From JAJPGZ01 sp038229295 (GTDB lineage: Bacteria > Verrucomicrobiota > Verrucomicrobiia > Chthoniobacterales > UBA10450), in NCBI GenBank assembly GCA_038229295.1, contig JBBROO010000001.1:1-64000 (forward strand): a stretch of 64,000 nt of DNA. Direction: 5' to 3'. The position numbers and the translations under genes were made by a program. The notes below the pieces were generated by a model, which had not been told where the DNA came from, ran no database searches, and saw only the letters and a list, made by a program, of their open reading frames with translations. Shown here one piece after another: positions 58,117-64,000 of the stretch. Position 1 is the stretch's first letter. Each line of letters starts with the position of its first letter.

Positions 58117-58722
58117 ATGACGCTAACGAAAGTTATCGAAGCCCTTCTGTTCAGCGCGCACAAACCGATCTCGGCCAAAGAGATTGTCGATGTAATCAAG
58201 CGTGCCGAAGAAGCTGGCGAATTCTCACCTAACGAATTCGCCCATGTTAAAGAGGCGGAGATCGCCGCCGCGCTTGAGCAATTGAAAATCGAATACATCG
58301 AGCAGCAGCGCGCGTTTCAGCTCGCCGAGAAAGCCGAAGGCTGGCAGCTAACGAGCGACCCCGCCTACGCGCAATACGTTCGCCAACTTTTCCCCGGACC
58401 AAAACCGGCGCGCCTGACCGCGCCCGCGCTCGAGACTCTCGCCATCATCGCCTACCGCCAACCGATCGCGCGCGCTGATGTCGAGGCCGTTCGCGGCGTT
58501 ACCATCGAAGGCGTTTTGCAAACGTTGATGGAACGCGGACTCGTTCGCATCGCCGGTCGCGCCGAAATTCCGGGACGCCCGCTCCTCTACGAAACGACGC
58601 AATTCTTTCTCGATCACTTCGGTCTGCGCAATCTCGACGAATTGCCTAACGTCGAAGAATTGCGCACCCGTTATTTGCCGACGGCGACGCAATCGCAACC
58701 GACTGCCACGCCCGCGAGTTAA
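58117..58722 (+). CDS. scpB: segregation and condensation protein B
   Basis: 201 aa. 'MTLTKVIEALLFSAHKPISAKEIVDVI' and 'LTAPALETLAIIAYRQPIARADVEAVRGV' with 'LLERGLV'-like 'LMERGLVRIAGRAEIPGRPLLYETTQFFLDHFGLRNLDELP' are diagnostic ScpB segments (two winged helices). Part of the SMC-ScpAB chromosome condensation complex; scpA is not in the window. ATG 58117 is chosen as the family start; the open frame from 58054 is within the repeat. pheA starts 12 bp downstream. Confidence 0.96.
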   Translation: MTLTKVIEALLFSAHKPISAKEIVDVIKRAEEAGEFSPNEFAHVKEAEIAAALEQLKIEYIEQQRAFQLAEKAEGWQLTSDPAYAQYVRQLFPGPKPARLTAPALETLAIIAYRQPIARADVEAVRGVTIEGVLQTLMERGLVRIAGRAEIPGRPLLYETTQFFLDHFGLRNLDELPNVEELRTRYLPTATQSQPTATPAS

Positions 58723-58734
58723 CTCGCGCTCACA

Positions 58735-59808
58735 ATGAATCTGTCCGAACTGCGCGCGCAGATTGATAAGATCGACAATCAACTTCTGCGCTTGCTGAGC
58801 GAACGCGCCGACCTCGTTCACAACATCGGCGCGATCAAAAAAGAAGCCGGCGCGGAGATATACGCGCCGGAACGCGAGCAACAACTGCTCGACAGTTTAT
58901 TCGCGCGAAATGAAGGACGCCTTACGCCCGAATCAATTCGCGCGATTTATCGCGAGATCATGTCGGCCTCGCTCGCGCTGGAAAAACAAATCCGCATCGC
59001 GTATCTCGGCCCGGAAGGAACGTGGACGCATCAGGCCGCGCGCGAAAAATTTGGCGCGAGCGTTCAATATCTTCCGCAACCGGACATCGGCGATGTCTTC
59101 GACAACGTCGCGCGGCGTCACGCCGATTACGGTGTCGTGCCGGTCGAGAACTCAACCGAAGGCGCGGTCAATCACACCCTCGATATGTTCATGGAATCGG
59201 ATTTGCAGATTTGCGCGCAGATCATGTTGCGAATCGAAAACCATCTTTTGTCGCGCGGACCGCGCGAACAGATCGCCAAAGTTTATTCCCATCCGCAAGT
59301 CTTCGGCCAATGTCGCGAGTGGTTGCGCCGCGAACTGCCCGGCGTCGAACTCATCGAAGTCTCAAGCACGACGCGCGCAGCCGAACATGCCACGCGCGAA
59401 GAAAATTCCGCCGCGCTCGCGGGACGGATGGCCGCCGAGGTTTACAACTTGTCGATCTTGCAACGCAGTGTGCAGGACGATCCCGACAATGCGACGCGTT
59501 TTCTCGTCATCGGCCATCAAAGTTGTCCACGCACCGGCAATGACCGCACATCGCTCATGTTCGGTTTGCGCGATGAACCGGGCGCGTTGTTCTTGGCGCT
59601 GCGACCGTTCGGCGAATTGAAAATTAATCTGACTAAGATCGAGAACCGCCCGTCGCGCCGGAAAGCATGGGAATATTTTTTCTTCGTCGACGTGGAAGGA
59701 CATCACGAGGACGAACCGCTGATGGCTGTCGTCAGCGAACTGAAGAAGCATTGTTCGATCGTGAAAATGCTCGGCAGCTATCCGAAGGCCGAGAGCACGC
59801 GGCCATGA
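58735..59808 (+). CDS. pheA: bifunctional chorismate mutase/prephenate dehydratase
   Basis: 357 aa. Chorismate mutase (AroQ) 1-~85: 'LRAQIDKIDNQLLRLLSERADLVHNIGAIKK'; prephenate dehydratase ~88-270: 'IAYLGPEGTWTHQAA', 'YGVVPVENSTEGAVNHTLDMF', 'ATRFLVIG'; ACT domain ~280-350: 'GALFLALRPFGELKINLTKIENRPSR'. Converts chorismate through prephenate to phenylpyruvate; the ACT domain usually mediates phenylalanine inhibition. The TTR motif of the dehydratase is 'NATRF'. TGA overlaps the next ATG by four. Confidence 0.97.
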   Translation: MNLSELRAQIDKIDNQLLRLLSERADLVHNIGAIKKEAGAEIYAPEREQQLLDSLFARNEGRLTPESIRAIYREIMSASLALEKQIRIAYLGPEGTWTHQAAREKFGASVQYLPQPDIGDVFDNVARRHADYGVVPVENSTEGAVNHTLDMFMESDLQICAQIMLRIENHLLSRGPREQIAKVYSHPQVFGQCREWLRRELPGVELIEVSSTTRAAEHATREENSAALAGRMAAEVYNLSILQRSVQDDPDNATRFLVIGHQSCPRTGNDRTSLMFGLRDEPGALFLALRPFGELKINLTKIENRPSRRKAWEYFFFVDVEGHHEDEPLMAVVSELKKHCSIVKMLGSYPKAESTRP

Positions 59809-60800
59809 TTCTCCGGCTCGCTGCTTTGGCCGCGGCGATCGCAACATCGACATCGTTATTTGCCGAGATTCGGCCTAACGATTGCGCCCGCGCCGCCAAA
59901 TATTCCGAGAGCAAACGCGGCATCTCGATGGTCGTGATTCAAAATGGCCAGACGATCTTCGAACATTCTGCCGATGGGCGGTGGCCGATTTTCAGCGGCA
60001 CGAAAAGCTTCTGGGGAATCGCGGCGCTTTGCGCCGTGCGCGATGGCTTGATCAAGCTCGATGAGCATGTGGCGGACACGATTACCGATTGGAAAAATGA
60101 TCCGCGCAAATCGCAGATCACCATTCGCCAGTTGCTCAACCAGACTGATGGAATCGATGGCGCTTCGTTTTTGCATCGCCAGTTACCGGACCGGAATGCA
60201 ATGGCCATGCGATTGTCGATCTTAGCGGAGCCGGGCACGCGCTTCATTTATGGCCCCAGTCATCTCCAGATTTTCTCCGAGCTGCTTCGCCGAAAACTAA
60301 ACGGCCGCAGCGTCATCTCCTACCTGCAGGAAAATGTTCTCGCGCCTCTCGGACTAACGAGCATGGAATTCAAAAAAGACGCCCGCGGAAATCCGTTGCC
60401 GGCGAGCGGATTTGAATTGAGCGCGAAGGAGTGGGCGCGGCTCGGCGAACTCGTGCTGGGTCGCGGGTCTTATCACGGCCATCCAATCGTGCCGGCGGAA
60501 TTGTTACGACAGGCTTTTGCCGGTTCGAGTGCGAATTCATCGTACGGATTGACGTTCTGGCTGAACCGCCCTTCTGGTCATGAGATCGACATCGAGAAGG
60601 AGCTCGACCTGCCATGGGAACGCACGCGCTGGATCGACATCTCCATTTGCAAAGCCGCCCCCGCGGACATGATCGTCGCCCTCGGCTCTGGTTATCAACG
60701 TCTCTTCATTATTCCCTCGCTCAATGCGGTCATCGTTAGGCAGGGACGCGATGCGAAATTTTCGGATTCGCATTTTCTGCGATTGATTCTCGGCAAATAA
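59805..60800 (+). CDS. exported serine hydrolase (beta-lactamase class C-like)
   Basis: 331 aa. Signal peptide 'ILRLAALAAAIATSTSLFA'. Ser64-x-x-Lys67 in 'IFSGTKSFWGIAALCAV' matches the active site of class C beta-lactamase/DD-peptidase-fold hydrolases; 'FIYGPSHLQIFSELLRRKL' provides the Tyr motif. 'YLQENVLAPLGLTSMEFKKDARGNPLPASGFELSAKEWARLGELVL' is typical of the fold. Probably a periplasmic esterase or peptidase. ATG 59805 overlaps pheA's stop; the longer frame is not used. Confidence 0.9.
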   Translation: MILRLAALAAAIATSTSLFAEIRPNDCARAAKYSESKRGISMVVIQNGQTIFEHSADGRWPIFSGTKSFWGIAALCAVRDGLIKLDEHVADTITDWKNDPRKSQITIRQLLNQTDGIDGASFLHRQLPDRNAMAMRLSILAEPGTRFIYGPSHLQIFSELLRRKLNGRSVISYLQENVLAPLGLTSMEFKKDARGNPLPASGFELSAKEWARLGELVLGRGSYHGHPIVPAELLRQAFAGSSANSSYGLTFWLNRPSGHEIDIEKELDLPWERTRWIDISICKAAPADMIVALGSGYQRLFIIPSLNAVIVRQGRDAKFSDSHFLRLILGK

Positions 60801-60815
60801 CGCATTGACTATCTT

Positions 60816-61469
60816 ATGAACAAGTTTGCCATCGGATGCGGCGGTTTGTTTCTCATTCTCGTGTTTGTCCTGGTGATCGCCGGACTGGCGCTGATGGGGA
60901 GTTACAATCGCCTGGTTACACTCGACCAGGAGGTGAACAAAAAATGGGGCGACGTGCAGACGGTTTATCAACGGCGCGCCGATTTGATTCCGAATCTCGT
61001 GAACACGGTGGCCGGTGCGGCCAACTTTGAAAAATCGACATTGACCGAAGTGACAAACGCGCGCGCCAGTGTCGGCCGCGTGCAACTCGATCCGACCAAA
61101 GCGCCGACGGACGCGAAGCAACTGGAGCAGTTCCAGGCGGCGCAGGGGCAATTGAGCAATGCGCTGTCGCGCTTGCTGGTGGTGAGTGAAAATTATCCCG
61201 ACCTGAAGGCGACGCGAAATTTCCAGGAACTGCAAGCGCAGCTTGAAGGAACGGAAAATAGAATTTCGGTCGAGCGAAACAATTTTAATACCGCCGTGCA
61301 GAACTTTAATACGGCGGTGCGCAGATTTCCGACAAACATGATCGCGGGAATGTTTGGATTTTCGCCGAAACCATTTTTTGCGGCGGCGCAGGGCGCCGAG
61401 AAAGCGCCGGCGGTGAATTTCAATTTCGGTTCGCCCACGCCGATACCGGCCGCGGCGGCGACGCCGTAA
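60816..61469 (+). CDS. LemA family protein
   Basis: 217 aa. N-terminal membrane anchor 'LFLILVFVLVIAGLALMGSYNRLV' followed by the LemA core 'LDQEVNKKWGDVQTVYQRRADLIPNLVNTVAGAANFEKSTLTEVTNARASV' and 'VSENYPDLKATRNFQELQAQLEGTENRISVERNNFNTAVQNFN'. LemA proteins are helical membrane-anchored proteins that commonly pair with TPM-domain genes, as here. The end is Ala/Pro-rich. A motif inverted repeat at 61477-61503 follows. Confidence 0.96.
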   Translation: MNKFAIGCGGLFLILVFVLVIAGLALMGSYNRLVTLDQEVNKKWGDVQTVYQRRADLIPNLVNTVAGAANFEKSTLTEVTNARASVGRVQLDPTKAPTDAKQLEQFQAAQGQLSNALSRLLVVSENYPDLKATRNFQELQAQLEGTENRISVERNNFNTAVQNFNTAVRRFPTNMIAGMFGFSPKPFFAAAQGAEKAPAVNFNFGSPTPIPAAAATP

Positions 61470-61476
61470 ATGCAAT

Positions 61477-61503
61477 TGTCGATCTTGCCATGAAAGATCG
61501 ACA
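61477..61503 (+). repeat. inverted pair of the 10-bp word between lemA and the TPM gene
   Basis: TGTCGATCTT (61477-61486), 7-nt spacer, AAGATCGACA (61494-61503): a perfect hairpin 8 bp after the lemA stop. Inverted uptake-sequence pairs of this type act as terminators or attenuators in Neisseria and Pasteurellaceae (established). No U-tract follows here. Confidence 0.9.
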
Positions 61504-61512
61504 ACGAAATTT

Positions 61513-62265
61513 GTGAAACAAATCGCGCTCGGTCTGGCGCTGTTGGTCGCGGCGAATTTAAACGCCGCCGAAGTCATTCCGCCGAAGCCGGCGGGATATT
61601 TCAGCGACAACGCTAATGTCGTTTCGCAAGCATCCGCCTTGGTTTTCAACGAACAGCTTGCGCAATTGGAGCGCGAAACTTCCAATCAAGTCGTGGTCGC
61701 GGTGTTTCCGAAAATGGAGACGGACTCGGACATCGCCGATTACACCCGGCGTGTCGCGCAAGCGTGGGCGGTCGGACAAAAGGACCAGCGCAACGGCACG
61801 GTTCTCTTTGTTTTTGTGGCCGACCGCAAAATGTTTATTCAGGTCGGTTATGGACTGGAAGGCGCGCTGCCCGATGCGACTTGCTTCGACATCACCGAAT
61901 ACCAGATCAAACCGCATTTCCGGACTAACGACTACGAAGGTGGACTCGCGGCTGGGATCGATTCGATCGGCAAAGCAATTCGCGGCGAATACAAGGGCAC
62001 AGGTAAAACTCGCGCGGAAGGGAGCGCGGCGACCAGCGGCAACGCCGGCAGTTTGGTCTTTCTGATTATTTTCATCGTAGTGATGATCATGATCACACGC
62101 TCGCGCACGCGACGCGGCTTTCGCTATTCCGGATTTGGCGGGCCGTTCATTGGTGGCTGGTCTGACGGCGGTGGATTTTCCGGTGGCGGTGATGGTGGCG
62201 GGTTTAGTGGATTCAGTGGCGGCGGCGGAAGTTTTGGCGGCGGCGGCGCCGGTTCGAGTTGGTGA
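61513..62265 (+). CDS. exported TPM-domain protein (YgcG-like)
   Basis: 250 aa. GTG start (61513); an ATG at 61490 is in another frame. Signal peptide 'KQIALGLALLVAANLNAAE'. TPM domain ~28-155: 'GYFSDNANVVSQASALVFNEQLAQLERETSNQVVVAVFPKM' and 'VLFVFVADRKMFIQVGYGLEGALPDATCFDI', then a membrane helix 'SLVFLIIFIVVMIMITRSR' and a Gly/Ser-rich tail ending 'GGGGAGSSW', the family hallmark. Membrane-bound partner of LemA. Confidence 0.94.
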   Translation: MKQIALGLALLVAANLNAAEVIPPKPAGYFSDNANVVSQASALVFNEQLAQLERETSNQVVVAVFPKMETDSDIADYTRRVAQAWAVGQKDQRNGTVLFVFVADRKMFIQVGYGLEGALPDATCFDITEYQIKPHFRTNDYEGGLAAGIDSIGKAIRGEYKGTGKTRAEGSAATSGNAGSLVFLIIFIVVMIMITRSRTRRGFRYSGFGGPFIGGWSDGGGFSGGGDGGGFSGFSGGGGSFGGGGAGSSW

Positions 62266-62274
62266 CCTAACGAG

Positions 62275-62712
62275 ATGCGAACAAAAGAATTCGTCAGCAA
62301 AATCGAACACGACCGCATCGTGGACGCGATCCGCGAGGCCGAGTCGAAAACTTCCGGGCAAATTCGCGTATACGTGCAGCGCGGGAAGTTACCTGTCGAT
62401 CCTTTGCTCGCGGGGACGAAGAAATTTCACCAGCTCGGCATGCATCAGACGGAGGAACGAAACGCGGTGTTGGTTTTCGTCGCGCCGCGCGCGCATAAGT
62501 TCGCGGTCGTGGGCGACAAGGGAATCCACGAGAGATGCGGCGAGGTTTTCTGGCAACGCATTGTCGATCTTATGCGGAAGCATTTTCGCGGCGAAAGATT
62601 TTCGGATGCGCTGGCTGACGGGATCCGCGACATCGGCAACGCATTGGCGAAACATTTCCCCGAAAAACCGGACGGCGGGAACGAATTACCGGACGAGATT
62701 GTCGAAAGCTAG
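62275..62712 (+). CDS. soluble TPM-domain protein
   Basis: 145 aa, no signal peptide or membrane segment. TPM_phosphatase-type fold: 'IEHDRIVDAIREAESKTSGQIRVYVQRGKLPVDPLLAGTKKFHQLGMHQTEERNAVLVFVAPRAHKFAVVGDKGIHERCGEVFWQRIVDLM' (in segments). The family is found beside LemA and the membrane TPM protein, completing a three-gene operon. ATG 62275 follows the GCCTAACGA-like 'ACCTAACGAG' word nine bases after the preceding stop. Confidence 0.92.
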   Translation: MRTKEFVSKIEHDRIVDAIREAESKTSGQIRVYVQRGKLPVDPLLAGTKKFHQLGMHQTEERNAVLVFVAPRAHKFAVVGDKGIHERCGEVFWQRIVDLMRKHFRGERFSDALADGIRDIGNALAKHFPEKPDGGNELPDEIVES

Positions 62713-62883
62713 GCAAGATCGACATCGAAACTTTCGCGCTTGCAAATGGGGCGTGATCGTCTTTATTCCACGCTCCGCAGCGAGTTTTTAGAATTACGCC
62801 GTTGGTCCCTGGGTCTCCGTCCGCTGGACGCGAAACCGCACTCGTCAGGGGTAACCCGGTGGAAGAAGAAAGAGCACACGCTT

Positions 62884-63924
62884 ATGCCAGTTCGTTACGG
62901 CCGTTTTGAAATGCCGAAAACTCTCGTCAAAGACGAGAGCACAGCCACCGATACCTACGCCAAATTTGTGGCCGAGCCGTTTGAAGCCGGTTACGGACAC
63001 ACCGTCGGAAATTCACTCCGCCGCGTTTTGCTTTCGTCACTCGAAGGCGCGTCCATCACCGCGGTGAAAATCACGGGTGCGCAACATGAGTTCGCGACGT
63101 TGCCCGGCGTGGTCGAGGACGTGACCGATATCGTCCTCAATCTCAAGAAGGTGAAGTTCGCCGCGGAAGATCACGAAGCGCGGAAGTTCGCCTTAACAGT
63201 GAACAAGGAAGGCGAAGTGACTGCGGGCGACATTCAAGTTTCACAAGGTTTCGAAGTGCTGAACAAGAAGCAGGTCATCTGCACGCTCGATAAGAAGCAT
63301 AAATTTGATGCGGAACTCGAAGTGCGCGTCGGCCGCGGTTTCGCCACCGGCGAAGAAAATAAACGCGCCGATCAACCAATCGGTCTTATCCCGATCGATT
63401 CCATTTTTTCGCCAGTGACGCGCGTGAAATACGCAGTCGAAAACACGCGCGTGGGTCAGCGCACCGATTACGACAAGCTCATTCTTGAAGTGTGGACGGA
63501 CGGGCGATTGACGCCGGACGATGCCGTGCTGCAAGGCTCAGCGATTCTCCGCCATCACCTCGACGTATTTGTTAACTTCAATGAAGACGTGATTGAATTC
63601 GACGAGACGCCAGCGGGCGTGAGCGAGGAAAATGTGAAGCTGAAGAAGCTGCTGAACATGAGCGTCAACGAGATCGAGCTCAGTGTGCGCGCGGCGAATT
63701 GCTTGAACAACGCGAACATCACGACGGTGGGCCAGCTCGCACAAAAAACCGAAGGCGAGATGTTGAAGTATCGCAACTTCGGCAAGAAATCGCTCAACGA
63801 AATCAAAGACAAGTTGCTCCAGCTCGGTTTGGGATTGGGAATGAAATTCGACGCCGGCATGGTGGACATGCCGGCCGCGGGTGTGGACGGCGCGGGCATG
63901 AACGGCGTGGCGGTCGAACCATAA
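62884..63924 (+). CDS. rpoA: DNA-directed RNA polymerase alpha subunit
   Basis: 346 aa. Alpha-NTD ('AKFVAEPFEAGYGHTVGNSLRRVLLSSLEGASITAVKI', 'LPGVVEDVTDIVLNLKKV', 'GRGF'), and alpha-CTD ('MSVNEIELSVRAANCLNNANITTVGQLAQKTEGEMLKYRNFGKKSLNEIKDKL'). Promoter-recognition and assembly subunit. The ATG at 62884 is the family start ('MPVRYGRFEMPKTLV'); the open frame from 62740 is not coding. The usual upstream ribosomal genes (rpsD/rpsK) are not adjacent: LemA/TPM genes are there instead. rplQ follows after 45 bp. Confidence 0.98.
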   Translation: MPVRYGRFEMPKTLVKDESTATDTYAKFVAEPFEAGYGHTVGNSLRRVLLSSLEGASITAVKITGAQHEFATLPGVVEDVTDIVLNLKKVKFAAEDHEARKFALTVNKEGEVTAGDIQVSQGFEVLNKKQVICTLDKKHKFDAELEVRVGRGFATGEENKRADQPIGLIPIDSIFSPVTRVKYAVENTRVGQRTDYDKLILEVWTDGRLTPDDAVLQGSAILRHHLDVFVNFNEDVIEFDETPAGVSEENVKLKKLLNMSVNEIELSVRAANCLNNANITTVGQLAQKTEGEMLKYRNFGKKSLNEIKDKLLQLGLGLGMKFDAGMVDMPAAGVDGAGMNGVAVEP

Positions 63925-63969
63925 TTCTAAGATCGACAATCGTAAGATCGACAACCAACTTCACCGCGC

Positions 63970-64000
63970 ATGAGGCACCAGAAAAAAACCGTTAAGCTCG
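63970..64000 (+). CDS. rplQ: 50S ribosomal protein L17, N-terminus only
   Basis: Ten codons are visible before the window ends: 'MRHQKKTVKL', the typical start of L17 ('MRHR...KL.R'), directly downstream of rpoA as in most bacteria. Two tandem AAGATCGACA words (63929-63938 and 63944-63953) occupy the gap. Confidence 0.85.
   Translation, partial: MRHQKKTVKL

Larger units (their letters stand above)
9406..62274. repeat. dispersed second word (G)CCTAACGA / TCGTTAGG(C)
   Basis: Found about 40 times by eye, for example near 14668, 15466, 21358, 22733, 23537, 23697, 25620, 26098, 31033, 31755, 32320, 34949, 37384, 41639, 42162, 43004, 44418, 45913, 49895, 50301, 52606, 55045, 56237, 56809, 57220, 59873, 60733 and 62266. 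It is a lesser-enriched companion word, in both orientations, in genes and gaps, sometimes beside the first word (e.g. 45881/45913). It may be a related signal or a codon-context bias. Confidence 0.7.
1143..63953. repeat. dispersed 10-bp word TGTCGATCTT / AAGATCGACA (~95 copies)
   Basis: Counted by eye, with T/A at the last base allowed. Plus-orientation copies lie near 1143, 9440, 9805, 10354, 11515, 12007, 12087, 13390, 13668, 14732, 17437, 18609, 20605, 22924, 25183, 28343, 29523, 30378, 30660, 31673, 33721, 36631, 37302, 37397, 39585, 41922, 42707, 43151, 43332, 44678, 45139, 45155, 45881, 46566, 48228, 50045, 51477, 53342, 53545, 54427, 55234, 57417, 59450, 60214, 61477 and 62563; complement copies are about as many. 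Extended consensus GATGTCGATCTTA. Copies are in both genes and gaps and in neither orientation predominantly; coding copies recur as 'KID(I/N)', 'VDL', 'MSIL' or 'LSIL'. None lies between 1153 and 7124. Confidence 0.93.

Noticed and set aside
1143..63953. TGTCGATCTT as a KOPS/Chi-type polar motif
   Set aside because: The word occurs about equally in both orientations across the window, with no switch point.

Overview
The window is a GC-rich bacterial chromosome segment. The sum of its genes suggests Verrucomicrobiota, probably a soil Chthoniobacterales/Spartobacteria-like lineage: dockerin-like 'NSGDI...TKSQSG' tails, a PEP-CTERM-like protein, SBBP and kelch propeller proteins, a split complex I without NuoEFG, and interspersed repeats seen in that group. 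This placement is inference from gene content, not from a marker tree.

Layout. 1-1070: 3' end of a probable 2-oxoacid:ferredoxin oxidoreductase beta gene, then three tiny coupled genes ending in a DUF2283 protein. 1151-6979 (minus): a tight six-gene operon of XRE regulator, cytosine-5 DNA methyltransferase, GHKL ATPase, an unrecognised 304-aa protein, a DUF6339 protein and Vsr endonuclease, which looks like a restriction/defence island. 7136-7939 (minus): a small protein plus a frameshifted nucleotide-binding/TIR-like protein. 8294-14201: few genes and many repeats, with 13 copies of a 19-bp palindrome, two of which bracket each copy of a small gene (one intact, one broken by a 7-nt deletion), and a ~270-bp direct duplication. 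14259-17361: POT transporter, a hypothetical protein and a DUF1579 protein. 17573-31586: complex I in two divergent blocks, nuoA-B-C-D-I (+) and nuoH-J-K-L-M-[ORF6N]-M'-N (-), separated by an MFS transporter gene; nuoEFG are absent and nuoM is duplicated. 31722-39581: protease/transglutaminase-like genes, membrane glycosyltransferases, a GT2-dockerin hybrid, tRNA-Leu(UAG), and a GT2-GNAT-cupin operon. 39655-45137: two exported proteins with the same dockerin-like tail. 45234-48221: stress membrane protein, rpsO, pnp. 48248-54827: SBBP protein, PEP-CTERM-like protein, and a histidine kinase / NtrC-type regulator pair split by a reverse-strand START gene. 54831-64000: GT-C protein, glmM, scpB, pheA, serine hydrolase, lemA, two TPM genes, rpoA and the start of rplQ.

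The strongest signal cuts across all genes. The 10-mer TGTCGATCTT (or its complement AAGATCGACA) occurs about 95 times by eye, about once per 0.7 kb, on both strands and in both coding and intergenic DNA. It is often right after stop codons and sometimes in inverted or tandem pairs. A second word, GCCTAACGA, recurs dozens of times. The first word is missing from the whole methyltransferase/GHKL/Vsr island and from the atypical part of one exported protein. This behaves like a DNA-uptake-sequence system and makes the island look recently acquired.
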